Both the position numbers and the translations under genes were made by a program. From Paraphoma chrysanthemicola (lineage: Eukaryota > Ascomycota > Dothideomycetes > Pleosporales > Phaeosphaeriaceae): a stretch of DNA of 64,000 nucleotides. Location of the stretch: positions 558,001-622,000 of the forward strand of contig JAGMWG010000010.1 in the NCBI GenBank assembly GCA_020744225.1. The letters run 5' to 3'. Below, one piece after another: positions 23,104 through 34,385 of this stretch. Each line of letters starts with the position of its first letter. The first letter of the stretch is position 1. A model generated the notes under the pieces. That model made no database searches and had not been told where the DNA came from. It was given only the letters and a program-made list of their open reading frames with translations.

Positions 23104-26100
23104 TCAATGATATGTAACATCCCGACCGCGCCGTAAGGCTTGGCGTCGACCTTCCTGGTCGTCCCGGGCTTCTTGCTCCACTCTATCGCGTCGGCTGACT
23201 CGAGTGCGGGTAAACCCTTCTGACGCTTCGTCAGCCTCACGTCTCCCTTGTCTCGCTATAGGCGGGCTCCTAATGTCGTCCATGATGTGGCCTTGCTGCT
23301 CGCTGTGGTCCGAGGCCTCGTCGCCACGTGCGTTATCAGTATCAGCCATGCCGTCCTCGGTGGGAACTGACCGTAGTGTGCGGCCCTCCATCTCGGCTTG
23401 AAAGCTGAAAGCAGCTGATTCATTGTGCATACGAAGACGAATCTCGTGGTCCATGTTGCTAGATATTGTGGTGCGATCAGACGGGCTGGCTTCGGGTTTG
23501 CGATCGCTCTGAGAAGAGGCAGACTCAGGAAACAGAGAACGCATGTTGGACGCCCGCTTCACACCCCTATTGGTCTGACCGGGAACATTCTCTCGATTGT
23601 TGCGCGCCATAACTGGTTGAGGAGGAGGACTGCCAACGCCATCATCTGCAGGCCGGCGTGATGAGTTGTCCTCTGGAGAACGTTCCCACCATTCGATGAA
23701 GTCTGCAAATGGAGTCGAGGAGTCTATGGTAATCACTGGCTTTTCTCCTTTAGCCGAGCCTAGCGGTTTACCCGGTATGCCGCCACCGCGAGGATCGTAG
23801 TAGCTTGGATATTGTTGCTGCTGTCTCAGAAGAGCACTTCGTCCTTCACGATTAGGAGCTTCCGCCAGCATACTCTCACCCTGCAGTTGGCCCGCGTCCA
23901 TTGCTAAAAGCCGTCGCTGTTCTTCAACTTCAGCTACAGTAAGGGTCTTTGATAACCTTCGTGTCTGAGTAGGACGCGAGGAGCTAGAATTTCTTGCTAG
24001 AACCCTCGTTCTCTCCTTTCTGCGCTCTTTTGCAGCCTCGTCCTCGCGCTCCTGCTGTTCGCGACGACGCGCCTCTTCTCGTTCCACCGCTCGCTGCCTC
24101 TCCTTCTCCGCAAGCAGAATCTCGGACCTCTCCTTTCCGCGGCCTTCCGCTCGACCGAGCTCTGCAAAATTGGACGATTTCTGGTCCCACGACGGATCGG
24201 ATGTGGCAGCCGCAGAACTCTCGACGGAATTCTGTCTTGTCCGTTCTTGGAGGTGGGGGCTGTTGGGTATCTGCTGCGCTGTATGCCCTACAATTCTGAA
24301 TGGATGTGGCGAGGGCTCGTCCGTATCGTAACGTGGACCAAAAGTTGCTGTGGGCGATGCTGTGGAAGCAAGATGGCCGCTTTCAGAGTCTAGAGACTCG
24401 CTGTAGACGTTGCTGTTGGTTAACTCAATCCCTTGCATCTCTCTCCAAGAGCAGGTTGCATGCTTCTTACTGCAGCCTAGGCAAGCAGTAAAGTTTTTAA
24501 CACAGTCCATGTGTAATCGGCGACAGCGATCACATGGCGGTAGAATTCGCTCGCCCTTAGGCATGGCCCGCACACTCCGAACCATCTCTACCTCGAACAA
24601 GCGCCCGTCAACTTCGTCCCGAATCGCTGACTGAGGTGGTCGTGCCGGTGTTGAAACACTCTCTTTGGATACTGAAGCGGAAAGTTTAGATTGCATCTCC
24701 GCTTGACGTCGCGCGTTTGCTAGGGCAGCAGTGTGTTGATGCATACCCGGCCAGAATCGGGGTTGGGAGTCGGCAAGGTCAGCAAAAGCATACGGAGGAT
24801 CAACGTCCAATGCTTGCTCCTCGTTCGATCGGCTGTGTTTCTCGTCTGCCAGGGCTGATGTTGCCCTCGCATCATGTTCAGAAATCCGGGGTTGGACGAC
24901 CTCTGCCGCAACTATTCCAGCGTCCTGGAGCTGGTCGGTACTGACGGGCTGGATATCTTTTTGTTGCATTAATATCTCTCGCGTTCGCTGTACAAGTTGT
25001 CTGACTTGCGGATACGTCAAAGCCTGCTCGATTGCAAAGCGAGGTCCCCTCAGTCTTCCAGCTGGCCAGGGTTCATGCCTAAGCCTGTTGTAACTATAGC
25101 CCGCCTCTGCAATAGCTTCTTCTGACACCCAGGCAGCCCATACCTCAGTCCAGATATCATGATCTTGCAAAGCGATTGAAGGAGGCTGCCGAGTGGTTGA
25201 ATATTGCACATCATCATCCATCATATGCCAACTGTTTTTCTGAGTGTGGATCCACCAGGGTATTTTCAGATTGGGGCTCTTGTCTGCCTCCCTTGTGTAG
25301 CTGGCATCGGACATTTTATCGCTATTGTCTATATCCTGTGAGCTTTGTGCGTCGTTGTCAACGCTGTCGTTATGGTCATCTTCTGTTTCATCTAGACTAG
25401 GCGGAAGGGCGAAGAGAGCCAATTGTTGCTGGTGCAAGGCCATGTGCTTCTGAAGCGCCCTCAATGACATGCTCTTTGCGCATAGAAGGCACTGCACTTG
25501 CTCCGCTAGATCTGCGCCTCTAACTGAGGTACGTTCCAGTGCTGGTAGAACGTCAATAAGATCCGAGTGAGACATATGAACGTGCTCATCAAAACTTTGC
25601 TGCGTGTCGAAGACCTTGCCGCACCCCTCGACACACTCCCACGCCATTCGATGAGCCCCAAGCTCATGTTGAAACCATTCGTGTCGGCTCTCATAGCTAT
25701 TCATAGATCATCAGCTCCGTTACAATATTCCCGGGTCACGAGATATTCAAGCGGAACTCACAGTCTGTCAGCTGTCGTACAATGAGGAAAAGTGCAGCTG
25801 TAAGGATGAAGATCGCGGAACACATGTTGCTTCCACATGTATCTTTCGTGTATCGATATGATCGTGAAACAAAGAGGACATTCGTCTGTCATTTCAAAGG
25901 AGGAGAACAGTCAGCACGAGCATCGCATTACCTCTCATTGTTGTCACCTACAAAATTCTAGATCTTGCGCCTTCTTTGGCATTGATGGCGCTCTGATAGG
26001 GGCATTCAACGATGGTGCGAAGGAAGTCTGGGAGGCTCCGTCATCCTCTTCGAGTATAGGTGGACTGTTTTGTCGATCAATTTGGGGCATAGACGTGGCC

Positions 26101-27010
26101 TCTGTGCTGTTGCTCGTATGCTCTGTTAGGTATTAGTTTTGTAGTATCTCAAATCCTGTGTCACCTCACCTGTCTTTGGCTCTTCGAATTCGATCTTTTC
26201 GATATGTTTCGCCAGCCGTTTATGATGTTCTTCACGGTAGCTCAGATACTGTCGCCTAGCGGAAATTGCTCGACCGAGTCTTTCGCCAAGGTAATCGGCA
26301 GCACCGGGGAACTTTGCCTGCACGTGTAGGATATCATGGGGCTCAAAGTATGATTTATCGGCGCTAATAGTTCTGGTTGACTGAGTTGAAGGTGCTGGAT
26401 CGCGTATGGCCATTGATAGACGGAAAAGAGAGGTGACAAAGGTGGCGATACTTGCAAGCAGCTGCTTGAGCTCTGTTTGCCCCTGCAGGTTGTCGGTGGA
26501 CGTATCTGACTCAGAGTCTGAGAATTCTGCTTCATCCCAAGGTGTCTTGTCGCCTTTTACAATGGCCAAGCCTTGATTCAATTGTTTTAGTTGAACCAAA
26601 CAGATGCACGGTAAACTTACTATTGAGCAGTGCCGTTACGAGGTCTTTCAAGACGTCGTGAACCGCGCACCTAAGGCTATCTGCATCACGAAGTCTCGTA
26701 TTGTTAGTCAAACCCAAACCAAACTAGAGGTGTACGATACCGATGCTCCAAAGACCGTCTACCTCGCCGATGTGCTGCTATATTCCCTGCCCAGAGCTAA
26801 ACACGTGAGTACAAAGTGATATGCGCGGATATGCTTAGCATGACCTACCTTGAAGCGTGACAACTCATCACTGACTGCAGTAGGTGAGATTTGATTTGCG
26901 AAGTGCTCTGAATGGAGCAGGGCGTCGGCAAGGCTGAGGAAGTCGCGTGCGACATTGTGCACGACGGTCGAAATAAGGACGGTGGCGGCGGGGGGATTTG
27001 TTATCATCAT
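23104..27010 (-). CDS. Fungal C2H2 zinc-finger protein with internal Zn2Cys6 cluster, 1193 aa
   Basis: Seven minus-strand exons join in phase: 26849-27010, 26741-26796, 26621-26694, 26170-26571, 25952-26122, 25762-25885 and 23104-25696. Residues 1-100 form the helical N-terminal domain common to fungal C2H2/ankyrin/NACHT-type proteins (FKLWAGNIAAHRRGRRSLEH, then LRDADSL). Residues ~289-430 hold a series of Cys/His fingers: CPLC...H, CTFPHC...H, CVEGCGKVFDTQQSFDEHVH and CLLCAKSMSLRALQKHMALH. An acidic region follows, then a Gal4-type cluster CDRCRRLHMDCVKNF...CLGC...C with spacing 2-6-6-2-6 near residues 717-745. Next comes a long Glu/Arg coiled coil and a disordered tail containing FADFIEWWERSPED. 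The role is probably nucleic-acid binding; targets are unknown. It is divergent from the DUF7580-type gene across 337 bp. Confidence 0.88.
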
Positions 27011-27347
27011 GTGGTTGCTCTTCGCTCGATCAGTTTTGCCATCTATCGGTACGTAATCTTGTTAATGTTGATGGTGTTGTCGCCATGAAGTCCGAGTTCA
27101 TTTGGGGGCGGAGATACACATTGCCCCGCATCAGGCGGGCACCGAGTGTCAGCCTCTTATCATGGCTGTGTCTCAACTTCGTTGAACTGTTGCGAGGCTA
27201 TCGAATTGTGATGTCACTTTTTTCAATCAAATATCCACAATGAACCTGTCTCTCGCTCCAAGGTGAAATATTCACAGTCGTCGTCGCGCACGCCCCTGCC
27301 ACTGCCACGTGGACGTACATCAAGGTCCACCAGGTGTCCACTTTGTC
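27011..27347. promoter_or_regulatory. Shared head-to-head promoter region
   Basis: The 337 bp between the C2H2/Zn2Cys6 gene (minus) and the DUF7580-type gene (plus) must carry both promoters, so co-regulation is possible. No factor site can be named. Confidence 0.5.
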
Positions 27348-29176
27348 ATGGCGAGTGGTGTCGAGGTCGCCGGCCTCGTACTTGGCTCCATTCCATTGAT
27401 TCTTGCGGGTTTACAGTTCTATGCAGAAGGAATCAGTATTACCAGGCGTTATGGGAAGTACAAAGAAGAAATCAGCAGTCTTCTAACCGAGCTACGGACG
27501 GAGAATACTCTATACATCAACAGTATCAACATGCTTTTGATAGGTGTCGTCCCACAAGATGAGATGGTAATATTTCTTACAGACCCGAAGGGTTCGCAAT
27601 GGAAAGACCCCAGGTTTGACCGAAAACTGCGGAAGAGGTTAGACACGAGCTACGAGTCGTACCTCGAGACAGTCAGTCAGCTTATGGCCACTGTCGAGAA
27701 GTTCAGAGACCGACTCCGCCTTGACTCATCAGGGAAGGTAGGCTATGTTTCGTGTGTCATTTTAAGGTGAATGGCTACGGGAGGCTAATGCGATCCTAGC
27801 CGCAGTTCTCGGATAGCAATAAGTTCAAAGAGCACTATAAGAGGCTGAAGTTCAGTCTGAGTAAAGCGTGAGTCGTCGTCGCTCTCCTTGTCGTCCAGAC
27901 TGCTTCCTAACTATCTACATGTAGGGACTACAAAGACTTGATGGATCGGTTGAGGCAGGCGAACCAATCCCTCTATCGTATGACAGTACAAACATCGCAT
28001 CTTGCTAAGCACCAAGCCTCGGCCAACACATGGCACCAGGACTTACCCAAGTATCAGATTATCAAGGATCGAGCGGAGAGCTTCCATGCCGCTATCAGCA
28101 AAGGCTGGAAGTGTACTTGTCGAGCGGACCATAGCATTAGTCTCCGCCTAGAGCCACGCACAGACGACGTCGCGAGCGACGACGAAGATGAGGAAGATTC
28201 CATGCGCGATCCCTTCCACATCATCCTCCAGTACGATCATTGCCATACCCCTGGCGCAAGTCTCGCAAAGCCTTGGACTTGGGAAGAAGCAGATGTACGA
28301 GTTAGATACGATCCTCAAGCAAAGGATCAGACTTCAGGACTTGCTACACAACCAAGTAAAGGAGTCAAGTTCGCCAAAGCGGCAATTCCCAAGGCTGTGA
28401 AGGCAGCACTCGACCCTCAAGCGAACCTTAAACCCATTCAAGATCTATGCTCTGCCATCCAATCCCTACGGAAGCCGCAACGAGACGTGTGCTTCTCACT
28501 GCTTGCTAATGAAATTGCAAAACAAAAGTACGGTGTGTTGCTTATCACTCCTACTAAGGAGCTACCGGTAGATACGGATCGCTGGTCCATCTCTTCGCTC
28601 CGAACAGTGCTACAAGACCCACAGTTCGCACAGAGAGATCGTCTCCAGCTAGCTGTAACACTGGCATCTAGTGTTCTTCAGCTTCATGAAACCCCTTGGC
28701 TCGAAGCAAATTGGGGAAAAGACAGCATACACTTTGTCAACCGTCCGGGAACTACATCTTACGACCAGCCTTTCGTGTCCAAGCGAATCACTCAAAGCAC
28801 AATCAGTCCTACGTCTTCTCTTCCAAGCCAAAGAAGCTGCATCATTCGAAATCAAACTCTATATGCTCTCGGCATCGCACTCATCGAGTTGTACTACAGA
28901 AAGCCCATGGCCGAGCTGCACAAAGACTCTGATGGCCTCCAAAATACTGGCAACGAGTTACAGGATCTTGTGACAGAGTTCAACACGGCAATTCGGCTTG
29001 CTGACGAGCTATTGAGCGAAGCTGGAGCTAAGTACAGCGACGCGGTGCGACGATGCATTCGCTGCGATTTCGACCAGCGCGCAAGCAATTTACAAGATCC
29101 AAAATTCCAGAGAGCTGTGTATCAGGGCGTTGTGGCACAGCTTCAAGAGAACTACGAGTACCTCTTCCAGAACTGA
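27348..29176 (+). CDS. DUF7580-type fungal protein (degenerate kinase-like C-terminal part), 569 aa
   Basis: Exons 27348-27737, 27800-27867 and 27925-29176 join in phase. The start MASGVEVAGLVLGSIPLILA gives a hydrophobic N-terminal helix followed by a helical bundle (KYKEEISSLLTELRTENTLY), resembling the N-terminal half of fungal DUF7580 proteins and, loosely, HeLo-type domains. The C-terminal half has LQLAVTLASSVLQLHETPWL and then a late TLYALGIALIELYYRKPMAE. This follows the order of helices in a protein kinase C-lobe, but no HRD, DFG or lysine motif is visible, so it would be a pseudokinase. The family is widespread and expanded in Pezizomycotina and its function is not established. The ATG at 27348 is preferred over 27309 because it begins the conserved motif. 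Confidence 0.8.
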
Positions 29177-29515
29177 TCTGGGATGCGCACGTAGTAAATA
29201 CGCTAGTTCGGATCTATAATCATGCCGGAGGCATTTGTTATCGGTCTCGAGAAGGAAACCCACGTTTCCCCGGTTCAGGAGGGTGTGACAGTGGACGGCG
29301 TGTATAGCAGAACTTCCTTGGCCGCGATTTTGGCTTATCAATGCCCAGGTGACGTTCAAAAGACCCATCTGATCAGTAGGTATAGACAAGGGCATACATA
29401 GGCGGCAATGTTATCTGATCATTCAATAGCGTGCTACGAGCACAAAGTCCAATCTTAACAAGACAATCCTGAACGGGCTAGGTGAGCAAATTAAATGCAG
29501 CGTGCGCGGAAAGTG
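29177..29515. other. Intergenic region
   Basis: This is the 3' flank of the DUF7580-type gene and of the relic that follows. No gene is seen. Confidence 0.45.
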
Positions 29516-30044
29516 TTACAATCGAATGTTTTCGAAGAAACAGTCAAGAAACATATTGACAAGGCAGTCGGTTTGATTTTGGTGGCTGACGCTGCGGTCC
29601 CATCGTAAATGGAAAGGTGAACGGTGCGCGATAGCGCTAGAACGAATTGGGACGTTGCCAAGACGGTTATTCAGGCGGGCGGAGGTAGAGTCACTTCGTC
29701 TAAAAGACTCGTCCCAAGCACCCATACTTTCCTTCATCTCCAAGGCGCCGGCTCGCTCTGTACGTCGTGAGACCAATTTGTGCAGAGCATCTTCGTCGTG
29801 GAAGATATGCCATAGGCTTCTTTTGAGCCATCACGCTTAGGCATCACTTCCACGATCCAGCCTTCTGCAGGGCGCCTGATCACTCCGCCATTCTGGCCCC
29901 GAATGTGGATGAGAACGCCCAGAGGCCTAGTAAGACCATTGGTATATTCAATGATGATCCGCACACGACAGCCTGTTGGCCTTCAATATCCCACAACAAC
30001 GCCCACAGCTTCGTATGCAAAGTAATTACAGAGCGTTCGTCCAT
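29516..30044 (-). pseudogene. Frameshifted relic of an unknown protein-coding gene
   Basis: Protein-like text on the minus strand runs through three frames in one direction. It starts at 30044 (MDERSVITLHTKLWALLWDI), moves to a second frame near 29985 (VRIIIEYTNGLTRPLGVLIH, then RRPAEGWIVEVMPKRDGSKE), and shifts again near 29810 to DEDALHKLVSRRTERAGALE, ending at 29516. Neither switch has room for a normal GT-AG intron. I therefore read it as a decayed gene with two small indels rather than spliced exons. I do not recognise the family. A sequencing error or an unusual gene model is the alternative. Confidence 0.4.
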
Positions 30045-30912
30045 CACTTTGCTGTTTGACCAATAAGACTGTGTTTTTGTTCCGGTGTGTTCAATGCCTC
30101 ATCCAGAGAAACTGACGAGCAGGATGCGAGCTTGGCTTGCAGCGCATTCACTCGTCAGGGTGGTCTCATGCTCGGGTGATAAAGCTCCCACCTGTCAACG
30201 AATGAAACAGACTTAAGTCCGGAATCTGAGTATTACCACCTGTAACAAAAAATATAAAGCGCTCTAGAGCGACGAGTGGTACTCCCAGTGACGGATCCAG
30301 ACCGAAGCTGTAACATACCATCTACTTCTAACGATCGGTGAGAGTACACACAACAATGGGCGTGTCGGTTATCAACCATTCTCGAGCAACCTGCGGCCCG
30401 GGTGCTTGCGCCTAGACCCTCTCCTTGGAATCTTTCGCAGAATACATCTGCACTGCGCCTCTGTGGCTTCCGGTCAGGTTGAGTACTAGCGTACACGACG
30501 CTAATAATATGTGCGCCTTGCATGATATTTCCTCCCACGAAGGAGCTGGCAATCGACGTGTTGAGGCTCTGCGATATATTCGACTACCTAATTGGCTGAT
30601 CCTGATTTACACAGCACACATAGTTTAAGCTTGGCTGCATCCCGAGGCTTGCTTTTCGCAAGGCTGAGACACGTTGGGGCCAACGCTTTTCTACATCCGG
30701 CATGCCAGTATGCACTCTCACTGTAGGTCTCGGGCTGTACTTCGTAGGCTGGAGGCCAGGAACCCGACATGAAGGATAGATACAAATGGTTGTAGCTGCG
30801 ACCTGCAGTTATGTTGCAGCCGAACTGTTGCACCTCACGTCCCTTAGATCTCGGAACACATTGAATTCATTATGGGACTCGGGTCATACTTTCTGATGAT
30901 TAATGCATCACC
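30045..30912. other. Intergenic region, 0.9 kb
   Basis: No coding pattern, tRNA or repeat is recognised. It should include the promoter of the phosphodiesterase gene. Confidence 0.45.
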
Positions 30913-31012
30913 ATGGAGTTAGTCTATTTGCAAGGTATTTTGGTGGCGGCGCTAACGCATCGCTCCGATTCTAGCATTATCGAAGATACCAGGGTCGTCA
31001 CGCCAGTACCAA

Positions 31013-32357
31013 ATGAACACTTGGAAATGGCCTGATACTTTTGTGTCGGGTGCCGTCACAAGAGTGTATATTGAGTCTGAAGCTGGGCCTTTTGGCCAGG
31101 ACGATGGAGCTGAAATAAATTACCACGTTGGGCGCGGCAGCGGCTCGAATTTTCAGGTGGCTTACCATGATCACAAGGACGCAGACCCTACGATCACTAT
31201 TGACTGGCAGTCCTTCGGTACACTCAACAACCCTATCGGTTCAACGACTCAACTTCAATGGGGGAAGAATAACAACTCCCCATTCTTCATCTCCAGTCGA
31301 AGGACCAACACGGATCCAGCCTCGTCACTAGTCGTCTCCAACGATCCGCCGACGAGCTGGATGAGTTCAATCTACAGGCAAATCTCCTGCCTGACTTTGC
31401 GCGAGATTGCGATGCCTGGGAGCCACGATGCCGGAATATCAGAGTTCAATGAGGGCGCTGGAGGAGCTATAGCTCTCAATACAGTAACACAAAAGCTGAA
31501 AATAGGCGATCAACTCAAGTACGGCTCGAGATACTTCGACATACGACCCGTTATCAGTGGTGGGAAATGGAAGACTGGGCACTATGGTTATGGTGCTGGC
31601 TCCTGGCATGGGGGTGAGCGTTGTTATACATGTTTCAGCAAGGACATTCACTAACTCAGCCTGTATCATAGGCAACGGTCAGGATATGCGCTCTATCATC
31701 GACCAAATAAATGCCTTCACATCAACGAACAAAGAATTAGTCGTCCTATACCTCAGCCACGGCCTCGATACGGACCACTGGGGCGGCGAACGAGATTCAG
31801 GTCTCACACAAGCAAAATGGGATGAGCTCTTCGGAGGATTGATAAATCCAACGAGTGGGATCAAGAACCGTCTTACCGGCATCGGCGGCATCAAAGATGT
31901 CACAACCCTCCGCCTCAACCAACTCATCACCAACAGTGCGACTGTCATCATTGTGGTCGATGACGTTACCAAAGACGGCTCGCGCGTCGATACAACCCGC
32001 TTCGCGGACCAAGGCATTTTCCGCGCTAGTCAGTTTCCCAGATTCGATAGCTACTCCGACCAGAACGTGCAAGACAAAATGATCGACGATCAACTGTCCA
32101 AGCTCAAAGCGAAGCGCACGTCGCCCACGTCGGACATGTTTGTCCTTTCATGGACACTCACACAAGGCACGAACAATCTTCTCGAGTCTATTGTGAGCAA
32201 TGGAGAGGGAGCGAACCGCGCGTTGCCGGAATTGTTGTGGCCGGCAATGTCGGCGCGGACGTATCCGAATGTGCTGTATGTGGACGCGTATCCCGCGAAT
32301 GGGGATATTGCGGCGCTGGCTATGGCAATTAATTTGTGGCATACGAGGACGTGTTAG
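31013..32357 (+). CDS. PI-PLC-like phosphodiesterase (TIM-barrel superfamily)
   Basis: Exons 31013-31613 and 31672-32357 give 428 residues. The 58-nt intron splits a Gly codon and restores SWHGGNGQDMRSIIDQI. The catalytic half shows LREIAMPGSHDAG (the first active-site His of the PI-PLC X family), then YGSRYFDIRPV and KWKTGHYGYG, followed by LVVLYLSHGLD. The family cleaves phosphoinositide-type phosphodiester bonds; the substrate here is unknown. The N-terminal ~120 residues form a beta-rich domain (GAVTRVYIESEAGPF, NYHVGRGSGSNFQVAYHDHK). The true start is uncertain. An ATG at 30913 followed by a 40-nt intron (30935-30974, with CTAAC and TTCTAG) would add 20 residues in frame. No signal peptide is seen in either form. 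Confidence 0.8.
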
Positions 32358-34385
32358 GAATGTTTGTCGTGGTGGAGGAAACAAGAGACACGTTATGTAT
32401 TGGCTTTAGTGCGTCTTGAGCTTTGACGTGGTGAGAACGGCATTGCGAGACTTTCTTTTATTCTTTTACATGTGTGTCTGAACACCCGCGTCTTGGGACG
32501 TACACTGCGGCCATCTTGTACTTTTTTTGATACAAAACCATCAAGTGTCGCCATGATCCATGCCCATCCCGCTCGATTGTTGTACCTTCAGCTTTGAACA
32601 TACTGCATTGAAGAAGGCTGGATATCTTCAGTGTAGTTTGCTACTGTATGTCGTTGTTTCAAAAATACTGAGAGTAATGGCCCGCTCCAAACGTGCGAAA
32701 TGAGAAAGGCTATATTTCAACAACCATTCAAGAATTCTACCGCGGCCTGGTGGGGTATCTTCTCCACACTTGGACTGTTAGCCTGCTCTTGCTCCTGTGG
32801 ACTTTCTTGTATCAACATTGGACCCAAGTGTGAGCACCTGCTGATCTTTGAAGTCCTTCTCGTCCTTTACAGTATCGTCCGGCGCCTGACACAATAACAT
32901 GTTGGGCGTGGTCTGCTTTCGTAGAGCTCACGCCCAGCTGTTGGCCGTGAATTTCTCCAGTCGTCTAAACTTGGAACTGATTTCGGACACCATGCGAATG
33001 TGGTTGTCGTTGTGTGATCTAGTCGGCCAGCCACAAGGTTGGCGTGCTGTCCGCTTCCAGCAACGACGAAGTCGAATTTCGTAGCGGGCCTGAGCATAAT
33101 GATTGGTTGGTGTAAAATTTATAAGCTTGATGGATTGAGTAGTTGGATTGAGTCTTGGTTGAGTGTTCTTATAAATTGAGGACACAATCTTTGGACTGAT
33201 GAGAATGGTATTGAAGCGTGAATGACTCTTCTCGAGAGGCGAACCCAGCTTTTTGACAATCTCGGCGCCTTTCATCGATCCATCTCGAAAGGTGGCGCGG
33301 TCAATATGCCAGGTGAAACATTAACAAGCAGTTGCAAATGACCGAAAACGACCGGAAGTATGACGTCACCAGTAGCTGAACTCTAACAGCTCCGGCAATA
33401 CTCCGTGATCGCCGAAATAATCTAAGCAACACCAACGCAGCACCATCACAAGGTGGATACATTCTTTAAAGTAGTGTTGCAATAGATGATTTATGCAGTT
33501 ACAGTATTGCTCTAAATAATTGCAATAAGTTTTGGCTACCTGCCAGAGCTGCACCGTTGATGGAAGGGTTGTTGTTCGCTGATCTAAGCGATCGCGAAAT
33601 ATTGCCGGGCCTGTTGAAACTAACAGATCGGGATCGGCGTTCTCCGCCGTCTCGGGCAGAAGCGAATGCAGGGGACCACGATGCTGGCCGACCCGATGAT
33701 GTCATGAGCGATGCTTACTGATCGTTTACGACCGAGCGACGCTACAGTAATAGGCTGCGATATCTGATAAATCGCCTACTTCCAGAGATTTTCTGTTTAT
33801 AATAGTGTCGCAGGCCTATATGCTTAGTGTACAGTGCCTACTTTAGGAAAAAAAGCATCGTGCGATGCGCGCGTTAGATCGCTCCACCAGAACCCTTCCC
33901 TGGTTCGGGCCGGCAACCGTTGCGATGCTAAGAGTGCTAAACCTCCACCATGAGCATTATATGCCACTAGTAAGAATTGAAGTGCTCGGGCGCGTGCTCC
34001 GAGGGTCGTTGCTGAACTCAAGCAACCTCCTCAAACTCAAACTCGTTAGAGACTAGTACTCCAGCCCATCCTCACGTGTTTCTTCCAATAGCTGCCATCC
34101 AATGCTTATTTAAAGTTCTGGGATCCCGACCACTAGACAAGCATCCGGGCGGCTAGCCTAATAACAGCTCTAGCTACAGCGAGAGAGTAAAAGAAGAAAT
34201 TAACCAAAGTCAAAGGATGCCTACGAGAATTGTAACGAACGACAATGCATGCTAGACTATTCAGACCCAGCCTTAGAACTGTCACGGCCATGGAGATGAG
34301 ATGCGTAAAATTACCATCTTGTATAAATTATCGACCTTCACCAGGATTCCGTACATACTGGCACTGTTCAAGTCCAAATATCAGC
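32358..34385. other. Gene-free stretch, 2.0 kb
   Basis: No gene is supportable. The 33100-34250 part is AT-richer, with a TTGCAATA direct repeat at about 33478 and 33523. It contains no transposase-like frame. It could be an old decayed insertion, but I cannot show that. Confidence 0.4.

Noticed and set aside
33470..33560. TTGCAATA repeats as a possible MITE
   Set aside because: Only an 8-bp direct repeat; there are no terminal inverted repeats or target duplication.
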